DNA of 48,541 bases from Bacteroidota bacterium (GCA_024280295.1 JAJRQK010000061.1:1-48541), one strand, 5' to 3'; positions 37,839-46,651 are shown, numbered from the stretch's first letter. Translations and numbers: made by a program. The notes: a model not told the origin generated them from the sequence alone.

Positions 37839-40229
37839 ATGGAGTCAACCAACGAAATTATTCAACAATTACGCGCAAAACTCGACAAGCTCAAGCGACA
37901 ACAAGCAGCTTTTGGAGTTGAATTTGAAAAGTTCGAAGAACGCGTACAGGCTTTAGAACTACAAATTTCTCTTCAGCAGTCTACTATCAATAATCCAAAG
38001 GATGAAAAACAACAGCCAAAAGTTGAGATTCCTAAAATTGTTGATCAAAAACCACTTGTAGAAAAAATCGAGCAAGCAAAGCAAGAAATCAGAGTTGAGA
38101 ATAAAACAGCACAGATAATTAAACCACGCCCAGACATTCCTCAACCATCAAAAGTAGATTCAAGTTCTTCTAGTTTTGAACGATTTGTGGGAGAAAATCT
38201 AGCAAGTAAAATTGGAATCATTATCATCATTATTGGTGTAGGTATTGGTGTGAAATATGCAATTGACAATGACCTCTTAGGACCAACAATGAGAATTGTA
38301 CTTGGCTATTTAGTTGGAGCTGTTCTTGTGGGAGTAGCTGCGCTATTGCGTAAAAAATACGATAGTTTCAGTGCCGTTTTATTTGGCGGAGGGATGGCGA
38401 TCGCTTATTTCGTTACATTTCTTGCCTACGACTTCTATGGAATCTACTCCAAGATGGGAGCCTTTGGAACGATGTTCGCGATGACAGCAGTGACGACCTT
38501 AGCTGCGATAAAATTAGACAAACAGATAATTGCAATTATAGGATTAACAGGTGCTTATGGCGTTCCTTTTCTGCTTAATGACAGCACAGGATCTATTTGG
38601 GCAATGTTCACTTATATGACAATTCTTAGCCTTGGAGTGTTGTTTCTGTCCTTCTTTAAAGGTTGGAAAGCCTTACAAGCTGTCACCTTTGGGTTGGCAT
38701 GGTTCCTTTTCGGGATTTTACTGCTTAATAATTACCTCCTTGATCGTCCAGAAGAAGTTTATCTAGTTTTTGCCCCAATTTTCTACGTGATATTCTACAT
38801 CGCGACGATAGCCTACAAGCTTCGGCATCGAGAAAAATTCGATGTTGAACATATTGTCATACTCATTATTAATACCGTTTTGGCATACACTATTGGCATT
38901 ACATTGGTTGAGTCTATTTACGATAACGCGTTGATTTCAGGTTTATTCACCATTGGATTTGCATTGACTCATGTAATCTCCGCGGTTGTTGCGAAATCAA
39001 GAAAAGAAGCCGACATTCGCTTGTTTTATTTCAGTTTTGGTTTAGCACTCGTTTTTGCAACCATCACCATTCCTGTTATTCTTGACGGACAGTGGGTTAC
39101 CATGATGTGGTTCTTAGAAGCTACCCTTCTCTATTGGATTGGAAGGGTGAAAAATACTGGTTTCTTCGAGAAAATTTCTTTCATTCCACTTGGTTTAGCC
39201 TTAATTAGCATAGTCATCTTGTGGACGGGAATACATGATTTTGAATTTTCTACGATAGAGCCTGTTGTAAATAATTACTTCTTAACAGGAATGCTCTTTT
39301 CGGTAGTGCTATTCTTCATGGCATACATCAAACATTCTACAGATGAAACTTCTGATCTTGAGAAGACTAAAGGTCCATATAGCGCACTGGGAAGTTTACA
39401 CATGTATCTATTTCTAGCCGTACTCTACTTAACGTGTTATTTTGAAATAGATGCCTACTGGTCTGGAAAAGTAATCGAAGTAAGATCAATTCGGCAAGCT
39501 GCATACTTCCAACCAATAGAGGATTTACACACATTTAAAATGTTATGGACTTTGATCTTCACAATGGGTTACATCTCAGTGATGCATCTCATTAATACAT
39601 ATAAATTTAAGAACAAGAATCTTGGAACCGTTATGGGAATTGTAAGTAGTATCTTATTGTTCCTATTCCTCACGGTTGGATTATTTATGATGAGCCGACT
39701 GCGTGATAAAGTACTAGCTCCTAGACTCTCACTTATAGATGATTCTGAAGGAATGTATGTCTATATTCGCTACATTGGATTCTTAGTCCTCGCAGCTCTT
39801 GCATTTATTAACAACTTCGCGCTGCGAAAACTATTTGATTCAAAAGGACTTCATCGTGTTCTTGAAATAATTCTACACCTTACATTTATCTGGTTCTTGA
39901 GTTCTGAGGTCGTTCATTGGAAACATGTAAATGGTGGTGATGATTATTACCGAACTGGACTAAGCATACTTTGGGGAATCTATTCCCTTGGATTAATTGG
40001 ATTCGGAATGTGGAAGCGTAAATCACACTTACGACTCATCGCGATTATCATTTTTGGAATTACACTCATCAAATTGTTTATCTATGATATTGCAGATGCC
40101 AGTAGTGGAGCAAAAACAATTGCTTTCATCTCATTAGGAGTGTTACTCTTAATTATATCATTCCTATACACAAAGTATAAGCACTTGATCATTGATGAAG
40201 AAGAGAAACCGCATACATTAGAGAGTTAG
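37839..40229 (+). CDS. DUF2339 multi-pass membrane protein
   Basis: The 796-residue protein has an N-terminal coiled coil (about 1-45, LRAKLDKLKRQQAAFG), a proline- and glutamine-rich linker to about 110, then over 20 hydrophobic helices. The first helices carry the DUF2339 block (FVGENLASKIGIIIIIIGVG, YAIDNDLLGPTMRIVLGY, FGGGMAIAYFVTFLAYDFY). Function unknown. A terminator follows at 40265. Confidence 0.9.
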   Translation: MESTNEIIQQLRAKLDKLKRQQAAFGVEFEKFEERVQALELQISLQQSTINNPKDEKQQPKVEIPKIVDQKPLVEKIEQAKQEIRVENKTAQIIKPRPDIPQPSKVDSSSSSFERFVGENLASKIGIIIIIIGVGIGVKYAIDNDLLGPTMRIVLGYLVGAVLVGVAALLRKKYDSFSAVLFGGGMAIAYFVTFLAYDFYGIYSKMGAFGTMFAMTAVTTLAAIKLDKQIIAIIGLTGAYGVPFLLNDSTGSIWAMFTYMTILSLGVLFLSFFKGWKALQAVTFGLAWFLFGILLLNNYLLDRPEEVYLVFAPIFYVIFYIATIAYKLRHREKFDVEHIVILIINTVLAYTIGITLVESIYDNALISGLFTIGFALTHVISAVVAKSRKEADIRLFYFSFGLALVFATITIPVILDGQWVTMMWFLEATLLYWIGRVKNTGFFEKISFIPLGLALISIVILWTGIHDFEFSTIEPVVNNYFLTGMLFSVVLFFMAYIKHSTDETSDLEKTKGPYSALGSLHMYLFLAVLYLTCYFEIDAYWSGKVIEVRSIRQAAYFQPIEDLHTFKMLWTLIFTMGYISVMHLINTYKFKNKNLGTVMGIVSSILLFLFLTVGLFMMSRLRDKVLAPRLSLIDDSEGMYVYIRYIGFLVLAALAFINNFALRKLFDSKGLHRVLEIILHLTFIWFLSSEVVHWKHVNGGDDYYRTGLSILWGIYSLGLIGFGMWKRKSHLRLIAIIIFGITLIKLFIYDIADASSGAKTIAFISLGVLLLIISFLYTKYKHLIIDEEEKPHTLES

Positions 40230-40264
40230 TTGAACCTCAAACTTCAAACCTCACTGAAAGGATC

Positions 40265-40298
40265 AAAGTCCCGATGATTATATCCATTGGGACTTTTT
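40265..40298 (+). terminator. Intrinsic terminator after the DUF2339 gene
   Basis: AAAGTCCCGATG and CATTGGGACTTT form a 12-position stem (one G-T wobble) around ATTATATC, then TT. It lies 36 bases after the stop codon. Confidence 0.85.
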
Positions 40299-40349
40299 AT
40301 TTTTCTTCTTATCATTTTCGAATTCCGATCTTCATCTCACAACATCTAT

Positions 40350-40357
40350 TAATTTTG
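40350..40357 (+). promoter_or_regulatory. Candidate -7 box for the PnuC-kinase operon
   Basis: TAATTTTG fits TAnnTTTG, 17 bases before the ATG at 40374. No clear -33 element. Confidence 0.4.
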
Positions 40358-40373
40358 CGTCAAAGTAATTTTA

Positions 40374-40973
40374 ATGGCATCGTTTTTTGAAGCGCTTTTT
40401 CGAGATATTTTACTCACTAGTTTTTGGGAGTGGGTTGCTGTTGTTACTGCAATTATGTATGTAATACTTGCAGCCAACAAACATATCCTCTGCTGGACAT
40501 TTGCATTGATTTCATCGACCATTTATGTTTACCTATGTTGGATCGGATACCTTTACATTGAAGCAGTATTAAATATCTTCTATATTGCTATGGCAATTTT
40601 CGGATGGTATGCATGGACGTCTTCAAAGTCAAATAATTTTATCAAAATTTGGAAATCTAGAAAGCATTTAATCAATATCATATTGAGCGGAATTATTGCA
40701 TATATGCTTGGTTTTTCTTTCGATTTCTGGAGCGATCAGGTGAACCCTTACATGGATGCTTTCACAACAGTTTATAGCTTAACAGCAACCTACATGGTTG
40801 TTAAGAGAATACTTGAGAATTGGATTTATTGGATCATCATAGATCTTGTTTCCATCTACCTATACTTTGATAGAGGCTATACATTATCATCAGTATTATT
40901 TGTGGCCTACTCAATTCTCGCGATTTTCGGATTCTTCGCATGGCGGAAATCGTATAAATCCCAAGTAACATGA
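40374..40973 (+). CDS. PnuC/PnuT-type vitamin transporter
   Basis: The 199-residue protein has seven or eight membrane helices and the PnuC layout (WEWVAVVTAIMYVILAANKH, FYIAMAIFGWYAWTSSKS, DAFTTVYSLTATYMVVKRIL, ENWIYWIIIDLVSIYLY). PnuC proteins take up nicotinamide riboside by facilitated diffusion; the relatives PnuT and PnuX move thiamine and riboflavin. The Asp in WIIIDLVSI stands where I recall Asn in nicotinamide riboside transporters, and the next transcription signal is a TPP riboswitch, so thiamine (PnuT) is more likely. This is an inference. Its stop overlaps the kinase start (ATGA). Confidence 0.85.
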   Translation: MASFFEALFRDILLTSFWEWVAVVTAIMYVILAANKHILCWTFALISSTIYVYLCWIGYLYIEAVLNIFYIAMAIFGWYAWTSSKSNNFIKIWKSRKHLINIILSGIIAYMLGFSFDFWSDQVNPYMDAFTTVYSLTATYMVVKRILENWIYWIIIDLVSIYLYFDRGYTLSSVLFVAYSILAIFGFFAWRKSYKSQVT

Positions 40974-41473
40974 TAAGAGTTGCGGTAACAGGTCCAGAAT
41001 CTTCAGGAAAAACGACATTAGCACAAGCTATTGCAAAAAAAATGAATGGCGAATATATCCCCGAAGTCGCCCGTGAATTTTTAACTAATCTTGGAAGAAA
41101 TTATATCAAATCTGACCTCAATGAAATCGCGAGAAGACAACTATCACAGCTACTTGACTCCAGGTCGAGTTTAAGAATTTCAGATTCGGATTTTGTCGTT
41201 TTAGATATTTGGTCAAAAGAAAAGTATGGATCAACATCAAGCTACATTGAAGATCTCGTCATCAACAAATACTTCGACTTACATATACTTTGTACGCCTA
41301 ATATACCTTGGGAAGATGATCCACTGAGAGAAAACCCCAATGATAGAGATCGGTTATTTGATTTGTATAAAGAAAGATTAACAGAATTAAACAAGCCGTT
41401 CGTCATTGTGGAAGGTGCTTATGATGAACGATTGAAAAAAAGTTGTGAAGCAATAGAAACTATTTCGATTTAA
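40970..41473 (+). CDS. NadR-like P-loop kinase (AAA_28)
   Basis: The 167-residue protein has Walker A GPESSGKTT at about 8-16, GEYIPEVAREFL, a Walker B-like FVVLDIWSKEKYG and a lid-type LCTPNIPWEDDPLRENPNDR. It equals the C-terminal ribosylnicotinamide-kinase domain of NadR, without the adenylyltransferase part. It overlaps the PnuC-type gene by 4 bases and stops about 17 bases before a TPP riboswitch. The pair probably imports and traps one vitamin by phosphorylation. Whether that is nicotinamide riboside or thiamine cannot be told from the sequence; the riboswitch context favours thiamine. Confidence 0.85.
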   Translation: MIRVAVTGPESSGKTTLAQAIAKKMNGEYIPEVAREFLTNLGRNYIKSDLNEIARRQLSQLLDSRSSLRISDSDFVVLDIWSKEKYGSTSSYIEDLVINKYFDLHILCTPNIPWEDDPLRENPNDRDRLFDLYKERLTELNKPFVIVEGAYDERLKKSCEAIETISI

Positions 41474-41489
41474 TCCTCTACTTTTGACC

Positions 41490-41582
41490 TGTCTCTAAGG
41501 GGTGCTTCGAATTTTCGAGGCTGAGATTACACCCATTTTACCTGCTCAGGATAATGCCTGCGAAGGGAAGTGACGTAAGACA
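41490..41582 (+). ncRNA. TPP riboswitch (THI element)
   Basis: The conserved core blocks are present in order: GGGGTGC (from 41499), GGCTGAGATTACACCC (from 41519), ACCTGCTCAGGATAATGCC and GCGAAGGGAAGTGACG. These are the hallmark segments of the thiamine pyrophosphate aptamer. The outer helix could be TGTCT (41490) with AGACA (41578). It controls the TonB-dependent receptor gene at 41643. A hairpin that could be the expression platform follows. Confidence 0.95.
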
Positions 41583-41588
41583 AACAAA

Positions 41589-41615
41589 GCTAATTTATTA
41601 ACACGGAGAATTAGC
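41589..41615 (+). promoter_or_regulatory. Hairpin after the TPP aptamer (possible expression platform)
   Basis: GCTAATT and AATTAGC form a 7-bp stem around a 13-base loop, 27 bases before the receptor ATG. It has no T-run, so control of translation or of transcript stability is more likely than an intrinsic terminator. Confidence 0.45.
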
Positions 41616-41642
41616 CCCTGGTTCTTGTAACATTTATTTAAA

Positions 41643-44099
41643 ATGAAAACAAGACTAATTTCTAAAATCTGTGGCCTATTGGTATTATTTCCACTGGTCA
41701 CAAATGCACAACACACAATTCAGGGTACCATCACAAGTGAAGATGGTGAAGCACTATTTGGTGCGAAAATTATTATCGAGGGAACTTATTTAGGCAATTT
41801 CTCAGATAATGAGGGTCACTACGAGTTCAACAAACTGGAAGACAATGATTACACATTGAATGTTTCTCTAGAAGGCTACGAACCAATCACTTGGCAAGCC
41901 AAAATTGAAGGGGGTAATGTTGTTACCAATTTTAAGTTGACTAAAAGTCCACAACTGATAACCGAAGTCTTAATTGAAGCAATTCGATCGGATGTTAATA
42001 CTGCCACATCCTATACAGACATTACGGCAGATAAGATTAAAGAACGTAATTTCGGGCAAGACCTACCTTACATACTCCGGCATACACCCTCTGTAGTTAT
42101 TACTTCAGATGCAGGCGCAGGAATAGGCTATACTGGCATACGAATTCGTGGGGTTGATCCAACAAGAACAAATGTGACAATTAACGGAATTCCTTTGAAT
42201 GATCCAGAGTCGCATGGTGTTTATTGGGTAAACATGCCTGATTTTCTTTCTTCTGTTGATCATCTACAAGTCGTTCGTGGTGTAGGAACTTCATCGAATG
42301 GAATCGCTGCGTTTGGTGCAAGTATTAACATTTCTACAAATAAGATAAAAAAGAAAGTCTACGGTACTTTGGACAATTCAGTTGGTTCATTCAATACACT
42401 TCGTCATAGCATTAGTACTGGAACAGGTTTGATCAATAAGAAATTCACCGTCGATACTCGTTTATCTCGCATTGTTTCTGATGGCTTTCTTGATCGAGGA
42501 TTTTCAAATTTACACTCATTTTACATCTCTGGTGCATGGCTTGGCAAAAAGTCTCGATTAAGAATGAATATCTTCAGCGGTAAAGAAATCACATATCAAT
42601 CTTGGTATGGAACTCCAGAATCAGTAATTAATGGTGGTCAAGATGAAATTTCAGCCTATGCTGATCGCAACTACATTTTTGGAGAAGATCGTGAAAACTT
42701 GTTGAATTCAGGAAGAACATACAACTTCTACACGTATGACAACGAGGTTGATAATTATCAACAAGATCACTACCAGTTAATGTTTGCACACAAATTCACG
42801 AAGTATTTGAACTTAGATATCGCAGGACATTATACACGAGGAAGAGGCTACTTTGAACAATTTCGAAAAGATGATAATTTCTCAACTTATGGGTTTGAAC
42901 CTGTAGTTTTCTCGTCAGACACGATCACTTCAACTGACCTAATTCGCAGAAGATGGTTAGATAATCATTTTTATGGTGGAGTATTTGCCCTAAACTACAC
43001 GAGAAAGAACATTGAACTAACGTGGGGAGGAAGTGCAAATCAATATTGGGGCGGGCATTTCGGTGAAGTAATTTGGGCAGAATTTGCTTCAACAAGCAGT
43101 ATTCGTGATCGCTATTACGACAACGATGCTACCAAAACAGATCTCGGTTCTTATGTCAAAGCAATGTATCGATTGAATAAATTTCGTTTCTATGCCGATA
43201 TGCAAGTAAGAAATGTAGGTTATGATTTCGTTGGGCTAGATGACGTAAATGGAATCATTCAAGAAGTTGATCAAACAATTTCCTACACATTTTTAAATCC
43301 AAAAGCAGGATTGACATACAACTTGAATGATCGTCAAAATTTCTATTTATCAGTCGCTGTTGCGAATCGTGAACCTGTACGAAGAGATTTTAGAGAGAGC
43401 ACATCTACAAGTCGTCCGAATCCAGAGCAATTGATCAATTTAGAGATGGGGCATCGGTATAATGCTAGAAAAGTTTCAACTACCGTTACGGGATACTATA
43501 TGAGTTACAAAAATCAGTTGATTTTAACTGGTCAGATTAATGACGTTGGAGCCTATACAAGAACAAATGTTGCAAAAAGTTACCGTGCAGGACTAGAACT
43601 TGATTTCGGTTATCGCGTGCATCGACACATCGAATTGACAGGAAACATGACATTGAGTCAAAACAAAATTGAATCATTCAATGAGTATGTTGATAATTAT
43701 GATGTTGGAGGACAAGAAACCATTGCTCATAAGAACACTGATTTAGCTTTTTCACCAAATATAATTGCTGCATTTGGAGTTAATTTGGAAGTTGCAAAAG
43801 GCTTGGATGTTACACTTCTTGGTAAGTATGTTGGACAGCAATTCTTGGATAATACGTCAACTGATACCCGGAAAATTGACAGCTATTTTATCTCGACGTT
43901 GGACATTAGCTATACGCTTAAGAATGTTCTTTTCAAGGAAATTCAAATCGGACTTCGAATAAATAATTTATTCAATGAAGTTTACGAAAGTAACGGCTAC
44001 ACATGGGGATATATCGTAGGTGGAACAAGAACTGTGGAGAATTTCTATTATCCTCAAGCAGGAAGAAACTTCTTAGGAAGAGTAACAATACAGTTCTAA
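41643..44099 (+). CDS. TonB-dependent outer membrane receptor under TPP riboswitch (putative thiamine receptor)
   Basis: The 818-residue protein has a signal peptide (cleavage after TNA, about residue 22), a carboxypeptidase-regulatory-like N-terminal extension at about 24-105 (IQGTITSEDGEALFGAKIII), and a TonB plug (DLPYILRHTPSVVITSDAG, GIRIRGVDPTRTNVTINGIP, VVRGVGTSSNGIAAFGASI). The beta-barrel ends with a terminal aromatic-rich strand (NFLGRVTIQF). The TPP riboswitch just upstream means expression should fall when thiamine pyrophosphate is plentiful, which makes thiamine or a thiamine derivative the likely cargo, energised by TonB-ExbBD (not in the window). A terminator follows. Confidence 0.92.
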   Translation: MKTRLISKICGLLVLFPLVTNAQHTIQGTITSEDGEALFGAKIIIEGTYLGNFSDNEGHYEFNKLEDNDYTLNVSLEGYEPITWQAKIEGGNVVTNFKLTKSPQLITEVLIEAIRSDVNTATSYTDITADKIKERNFGQDLPYILRHTPSVVITSDAGAGIGYTGIRIRGVDPTRTNVTINGIPLNDPESHGVYWVNMPDFLSSVDHLQVVRGVGTSSNGIAAFGASINISTNKIKKKVYGTLDNSVGSFNTLRHSISTGTGLINKKFTVDTRLSRIVSDGFLDRGFSNLHSFYISGAWLGKKSRLRMNIFSGKEITYQSWYGTPESVINGGQDEISAYADRNYIFGEDRENLLNSGRTYNFYTYDNEVDNYQQDHYQLMFAHKFTKYLNLDIAGHYTRGRGYFEQFRKDDNFSTYGFEPVVFSSDTITSTDLIRRRWLDNHFYGGVFALNYTRKNIELTWGGSANQYWGGHFGEVIWAEFASTSSIRDRYYDNDATKTDLGSYVKAMYRLNKFRFYADMQVRNVGYDFVGLDDVNGIIQEVDQTISYTFLNPKAGLTYNLNDRQNFYLSVAVANREPVRRDFRESTSTSRPNPEQLINLEMGHRYNARKVSTTVTGYYMSYKNQLILTGQINDVGAYTRTNVAKSYRAGLELDFGYRVHRHIELTGNMTLSQNKIESFNEYVDNYDVGGQETIAHKNTDLAFSPNIIAAFGVNLEVAKGLDVTLLGKYVGQQFLDNTSTDTRKIDSYFISTLDISYTLKNVLFKEIQIGLRINNLFNEVYESNGYTWGYIVGGTRTVENFYYPQAGRNFLGRVTIQF

Positions 44100-44112
44100 A
44101 AAATTGTAATAA

Positions 44113-44143
44113 AACGCCAGTTCTGTTTCATTGAACTGGCGTT
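44113..44143. terminator. Hairpin terminator after the thiamine receptor gene
   Basis: AACGCCAGTTC and GAACTGGCGTT form a perfect 11-bp stem around TGTTTCATT, 13 bases after the stop. The T-run is weak (ACTCTTA) on the plus strand. Confidence 0.75.
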
Positions 44144-44688
44144 ACTCTTATGTAATTTGTTGTGTTTCATACAATCAGTCCCACAGTATTCACAGTTATC
44201 TCCCTTCACTCCAAAACTAAATCAAGAAGGCTCCATTATTGTGTGTTTCACTATTGTTTGACATCTCAAAGGATCAAAAATTAAATGTAAGCCATGCAGG
44301 ATAAATCCTCTCAGAGCAAATCCCAAGAATGGATATGTAGTTCAGATCTTTTTTTCGCCTATAATTAAACCCCATTTCGTCCCGAACCGTTTAATAATAA
44401 TCTCCCAATTGAATTTTTCAGATTAGATTTGCTCAACGATAAAACTTCTAGATTTAGAATTGAGATTCAAAGAGATGTTAGTTGTAAATGATAGCTAATT
44501 ACCTAACCCAAAGTGGGTTTTGCATCTCAAAGTAAGAGCATTTTAATCCAATACTGTCCTAATTGTAACGTTAGCGGTAATTAAAATAAAATTTGAAGGA
44601 AGTATTTTGAAATATTTACAATTCATTTACATTTGAATAAAACCCTAAGAAAGTTCTTTATTCTACATTTATACAAAAGAATTTTCAA
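44144..44688. other. Gene-less interval, 545 bases
   Basis: I see no intact gene here. Short minus-strand frames (for example IIIKRFGTKWGLIIGEKK around 44370) could be relics, but I recognise no family. A small ACCC-AAAG-TGGGT hairpin occurs near 44508. The 44689 gene promoter should lie near the right end. Confidence 0.5.
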
Positions 44689-45477
44689 ATGAAAAAACCT
44701 TATTTATACACGCATATTTGTCCGTTAATTTTCATAGTGGCTTTTATCACTTCTTGCAGCGGGCAAGAAAAATCAAATTCATCAAAGGATAATCAATCAA
44801 CTAACGAACCACTCTTTATTCCAGACGCACATTCTGACTCACAAATTGCCGATTATGTACGCAATATTCTTCAGGATAAAAATGAAAATCTTTGGTTCGG
44901 CACTAATAGCTATGGCGTAGCGTACTATGATGGAGATAGCGTTTCTTATTTCTCCAATGCACAGGGATTTGACGGCCAACAAATTACAGGCATCACAGAA
45001 GGCCCGGAGAAAAATATATGGTTCGCTACGGATCAAGGCGTTGTGAAATATGACTGGTCCAGTAATAATGATGGGGGAAAACGGTTTACCAATTATACTG
45101 ATAAACAATACTTCGAAGGCCAACGATTCTGGAGCATATTCGCGGACAGTAAAAGTAATATTTGGGCAGGTTCAGTAGGGGGCATATTTCGATTTAATGG
45201 CACAAACTGGGCGTCTTTTGAGCTCCCCTATCCAGAGGAAGTGACAGACGAATTCATCACCAAAAGGATTACTTGGTCTATATCAGAAGATAGAGCAGGC
45301 AATATGTGGTTTGGTACAAATGGCTATGGCGCCTTTAAATATGATGGTCAATCATTTACCCAATATTCTAAAAAAGATGGGTTAACCGATAACAGTGTTG
45401 ATAATATAATGGAAGATAGAAATGGGAATATATGGTTTGGGACGAGGCATAGAGGGGTAGTCGATATGATGGCATGA
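44689..45477 (+). CDS. Propeller-repeat lipoprotein, 5' fragment (frameshifted)
   Basis: This 262-residue frame has a lipoprotein signal (FIVAFITSCSG, Cys23) and tandem two-component-regulator propeller repeats (NLWFGTNSYGVAYYDGD, NIWFATDQGVVKYDW, NMWFGTNGYGAFKYDGQSF, NIWFGTRHRGV). The frame runs into VVDMMA and stops, while the repeat continues in the next frame as RYDGMTFTNYT. One missing base between 45459 and 45460 would turn GVVDMMA into the expected GVCRYDG. It forms one original gene with the next entry. No kinase or regulator domain is attached, so this is the stand-alone sensor-like form. Confidence 0.85.
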   Translation: MKKPYLYTHICPLIFIVAFITSCSGQEKSNSSKDNQSTNEPLFIPDAHSDSQIADYVRNILQDKNENLWFGTNSYGVAYYDGDSVSYFSNAQGFDGQQITGITEGPEKNIWFATDQGVVKYDWSSNNDGGKRFTNYTDKQYFEGQRFWSIFADSKSNIWAGSVGGIFRFNGTNWASFELPYPEEVTDEFITKRITWSISEDRAGNMWFGTNGYGAFKYDGQSFTQYSKKDGLTDNSVDNIMEDRNGNIWFGTRHRGVVDMMA

Positions 45478-45764
45478 CCTTTACCAATTACACTGCGAAT
45501 GATAGTATTAGCAACAATGAAGTTTGTATCATTTATGAAGATAAAGAGGGAAATATCTGGTTTAGCTCTGAAGATTTTGGTGTATATCGCTACAATGGAG
45601 AATCCTTTACCAATTACAATCAAGAGCAAGGTCTCGGTATTAGAGCTGTACAAACAATTTTTGAAGATAAAAAAGGTCGATTTTGGGTTGGAGGCGGAGG
45701 TGGACTTTATAGATACAATGGTAAATCCTTTTTTAATGTTACAAAGAATGGACCTTGGAAGTAA
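45474..45764 (+). CDS. Propeller-repeat lipoprotein, 3' fragment (same broken gene)
   Basis: The frame continues the propeller repeats (NIWFSSEDFGVYRYNGESF, FWVGGGGGLYRYNGKSF) to a stop at 45764. Its ATG overlaps the first fragment's stop (ATGA), so limited re-initiation is possible. The original gene is about 358 codons, 44689-45764, interrupted by a one-base deletion, unless it is a sequencing error. Confidence 0.8.
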   Translation: MTFTNYTANDSISNNEVCIIYEDKEGNIWFSSEDFGVYRYNGESFTNYNQEQGLGIRAVQTIFEDKKGRFWVGGGGGLYRYNGKSFFNVTKNGPWK

Positions 45765-45865
45765 TAGACTAGAGAAAACGAACTCATAACAAGCGATGAA
45801 TTGGAATAAATTATCGCACGAAGAAACAGGAGAGAATACCGAAATAGGTGAAATCGTTATGTCGC

Positions 45866-46410
45866 CGTGTGGTTTATTTAAAGAATAATGGACTTCAACA
45901 CTTCTATACTCAACGTTTTGATAGAAATGAAAAGTTTCATGTGCAAACTTTGGCAGAACTAGCAGGAATGAACCCCAGCCATAGCCATAATTACGATAAT
46001 GTGTTCAAGGTATTGATTGCGTTAGACCTCCCATATTCAGATTTTGAACAACAGTTTAGGCGAATAGTATTCAACCATGTTACAGCAAACGATGATTGTC
46101 ATACGAAGAATGTTTCATTTTTAATGGATTCTGAGGGGGAATGGCGATTATCTCCTGCATACCACATAACATTCTCATATCAAGTGAATAAGGTTTGGGA
46201 AAGCCCCATTCGATATCTATTAATGCTAAAACACAGAATGTCAACTTAGATGATATGCATTCCGTTGGTAAGGAATTTGGAATCAGAAACCCTCAACGTA
46301 TAGTGGATCAGGTGTTGGAAGCTTCATCCCAATGGAATCAGCTAGCACATCGCTACAAATTAGACGAGGATAAGGCTGTAGAGATTTACAAGTGCTTCAT
46401 GAAACAATAA
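45866..46410 (+). pseudogene. Remnant of a HipA-type serine/threonine kinase gene
   Basis: In one frame (45866 to about 46193) the translation gives YTQRFDRNEKFHVQTLAELA, then QFRRIVFNHVTANDDCHTKN, VSFLMDSEGEWRLSPAYHIT. These match the HipA C-domain blocks, with the catalytic Asp and Asn of D-x-H-x-K-N still present (DCHTKN). At about 46195 the frame shifts by one base, and the matching sequence goes on as HSISINAKTQNVNLDDMHSV, then GKEFGIRNPQRIVDQVLEAS to the stop at 46410. The N-terminal third of HipA is missing and there is no HipB-like gene. It is a dead gene piece downstream of a broken propeller gene. Confidence 0.85.
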
Positions 46411-46651
46411 TTAAATAGAGAGTAGATACAGCCACAAAACCTAAATATATAAGATACGTATCTATTTCAGAAGATTATTCATTTTAAAATGACCATTTAA
46501 AAGCAGGCTATACTTTATACCTAATTGTAGGTCAATTAAATATGATATTATCAACATTCTGTGAAATCTTCCCCTATTTCCTTTGAATTAATCATTAACC
46601 ATATTATCTTTAGTTTTTTGAAAAAAAAGACGTTACTACTTTAATTAGCAG

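Noticed and set aside
40374-41473. Calling the PnuC-kinase pair a nicotinamide riboside (NAD) locus without question
   Set aside because: Family names support it, but the TPP riboswitch and receptor directly after it make thiamine the more likely vitamin; left open.
45451-45477. Programmed frameshift in the propeller gene
   Set aside because: There is no slippery heptamer or following hairpin; a one-base deletion explains it more simply.
45795-45887. Short frame MNWNKLSHEETGENTEIG... before the HipA relic
   Set aside because: It matches no part of HipA or HipB that I recognise, and ends before the HipA-like sequence begins.
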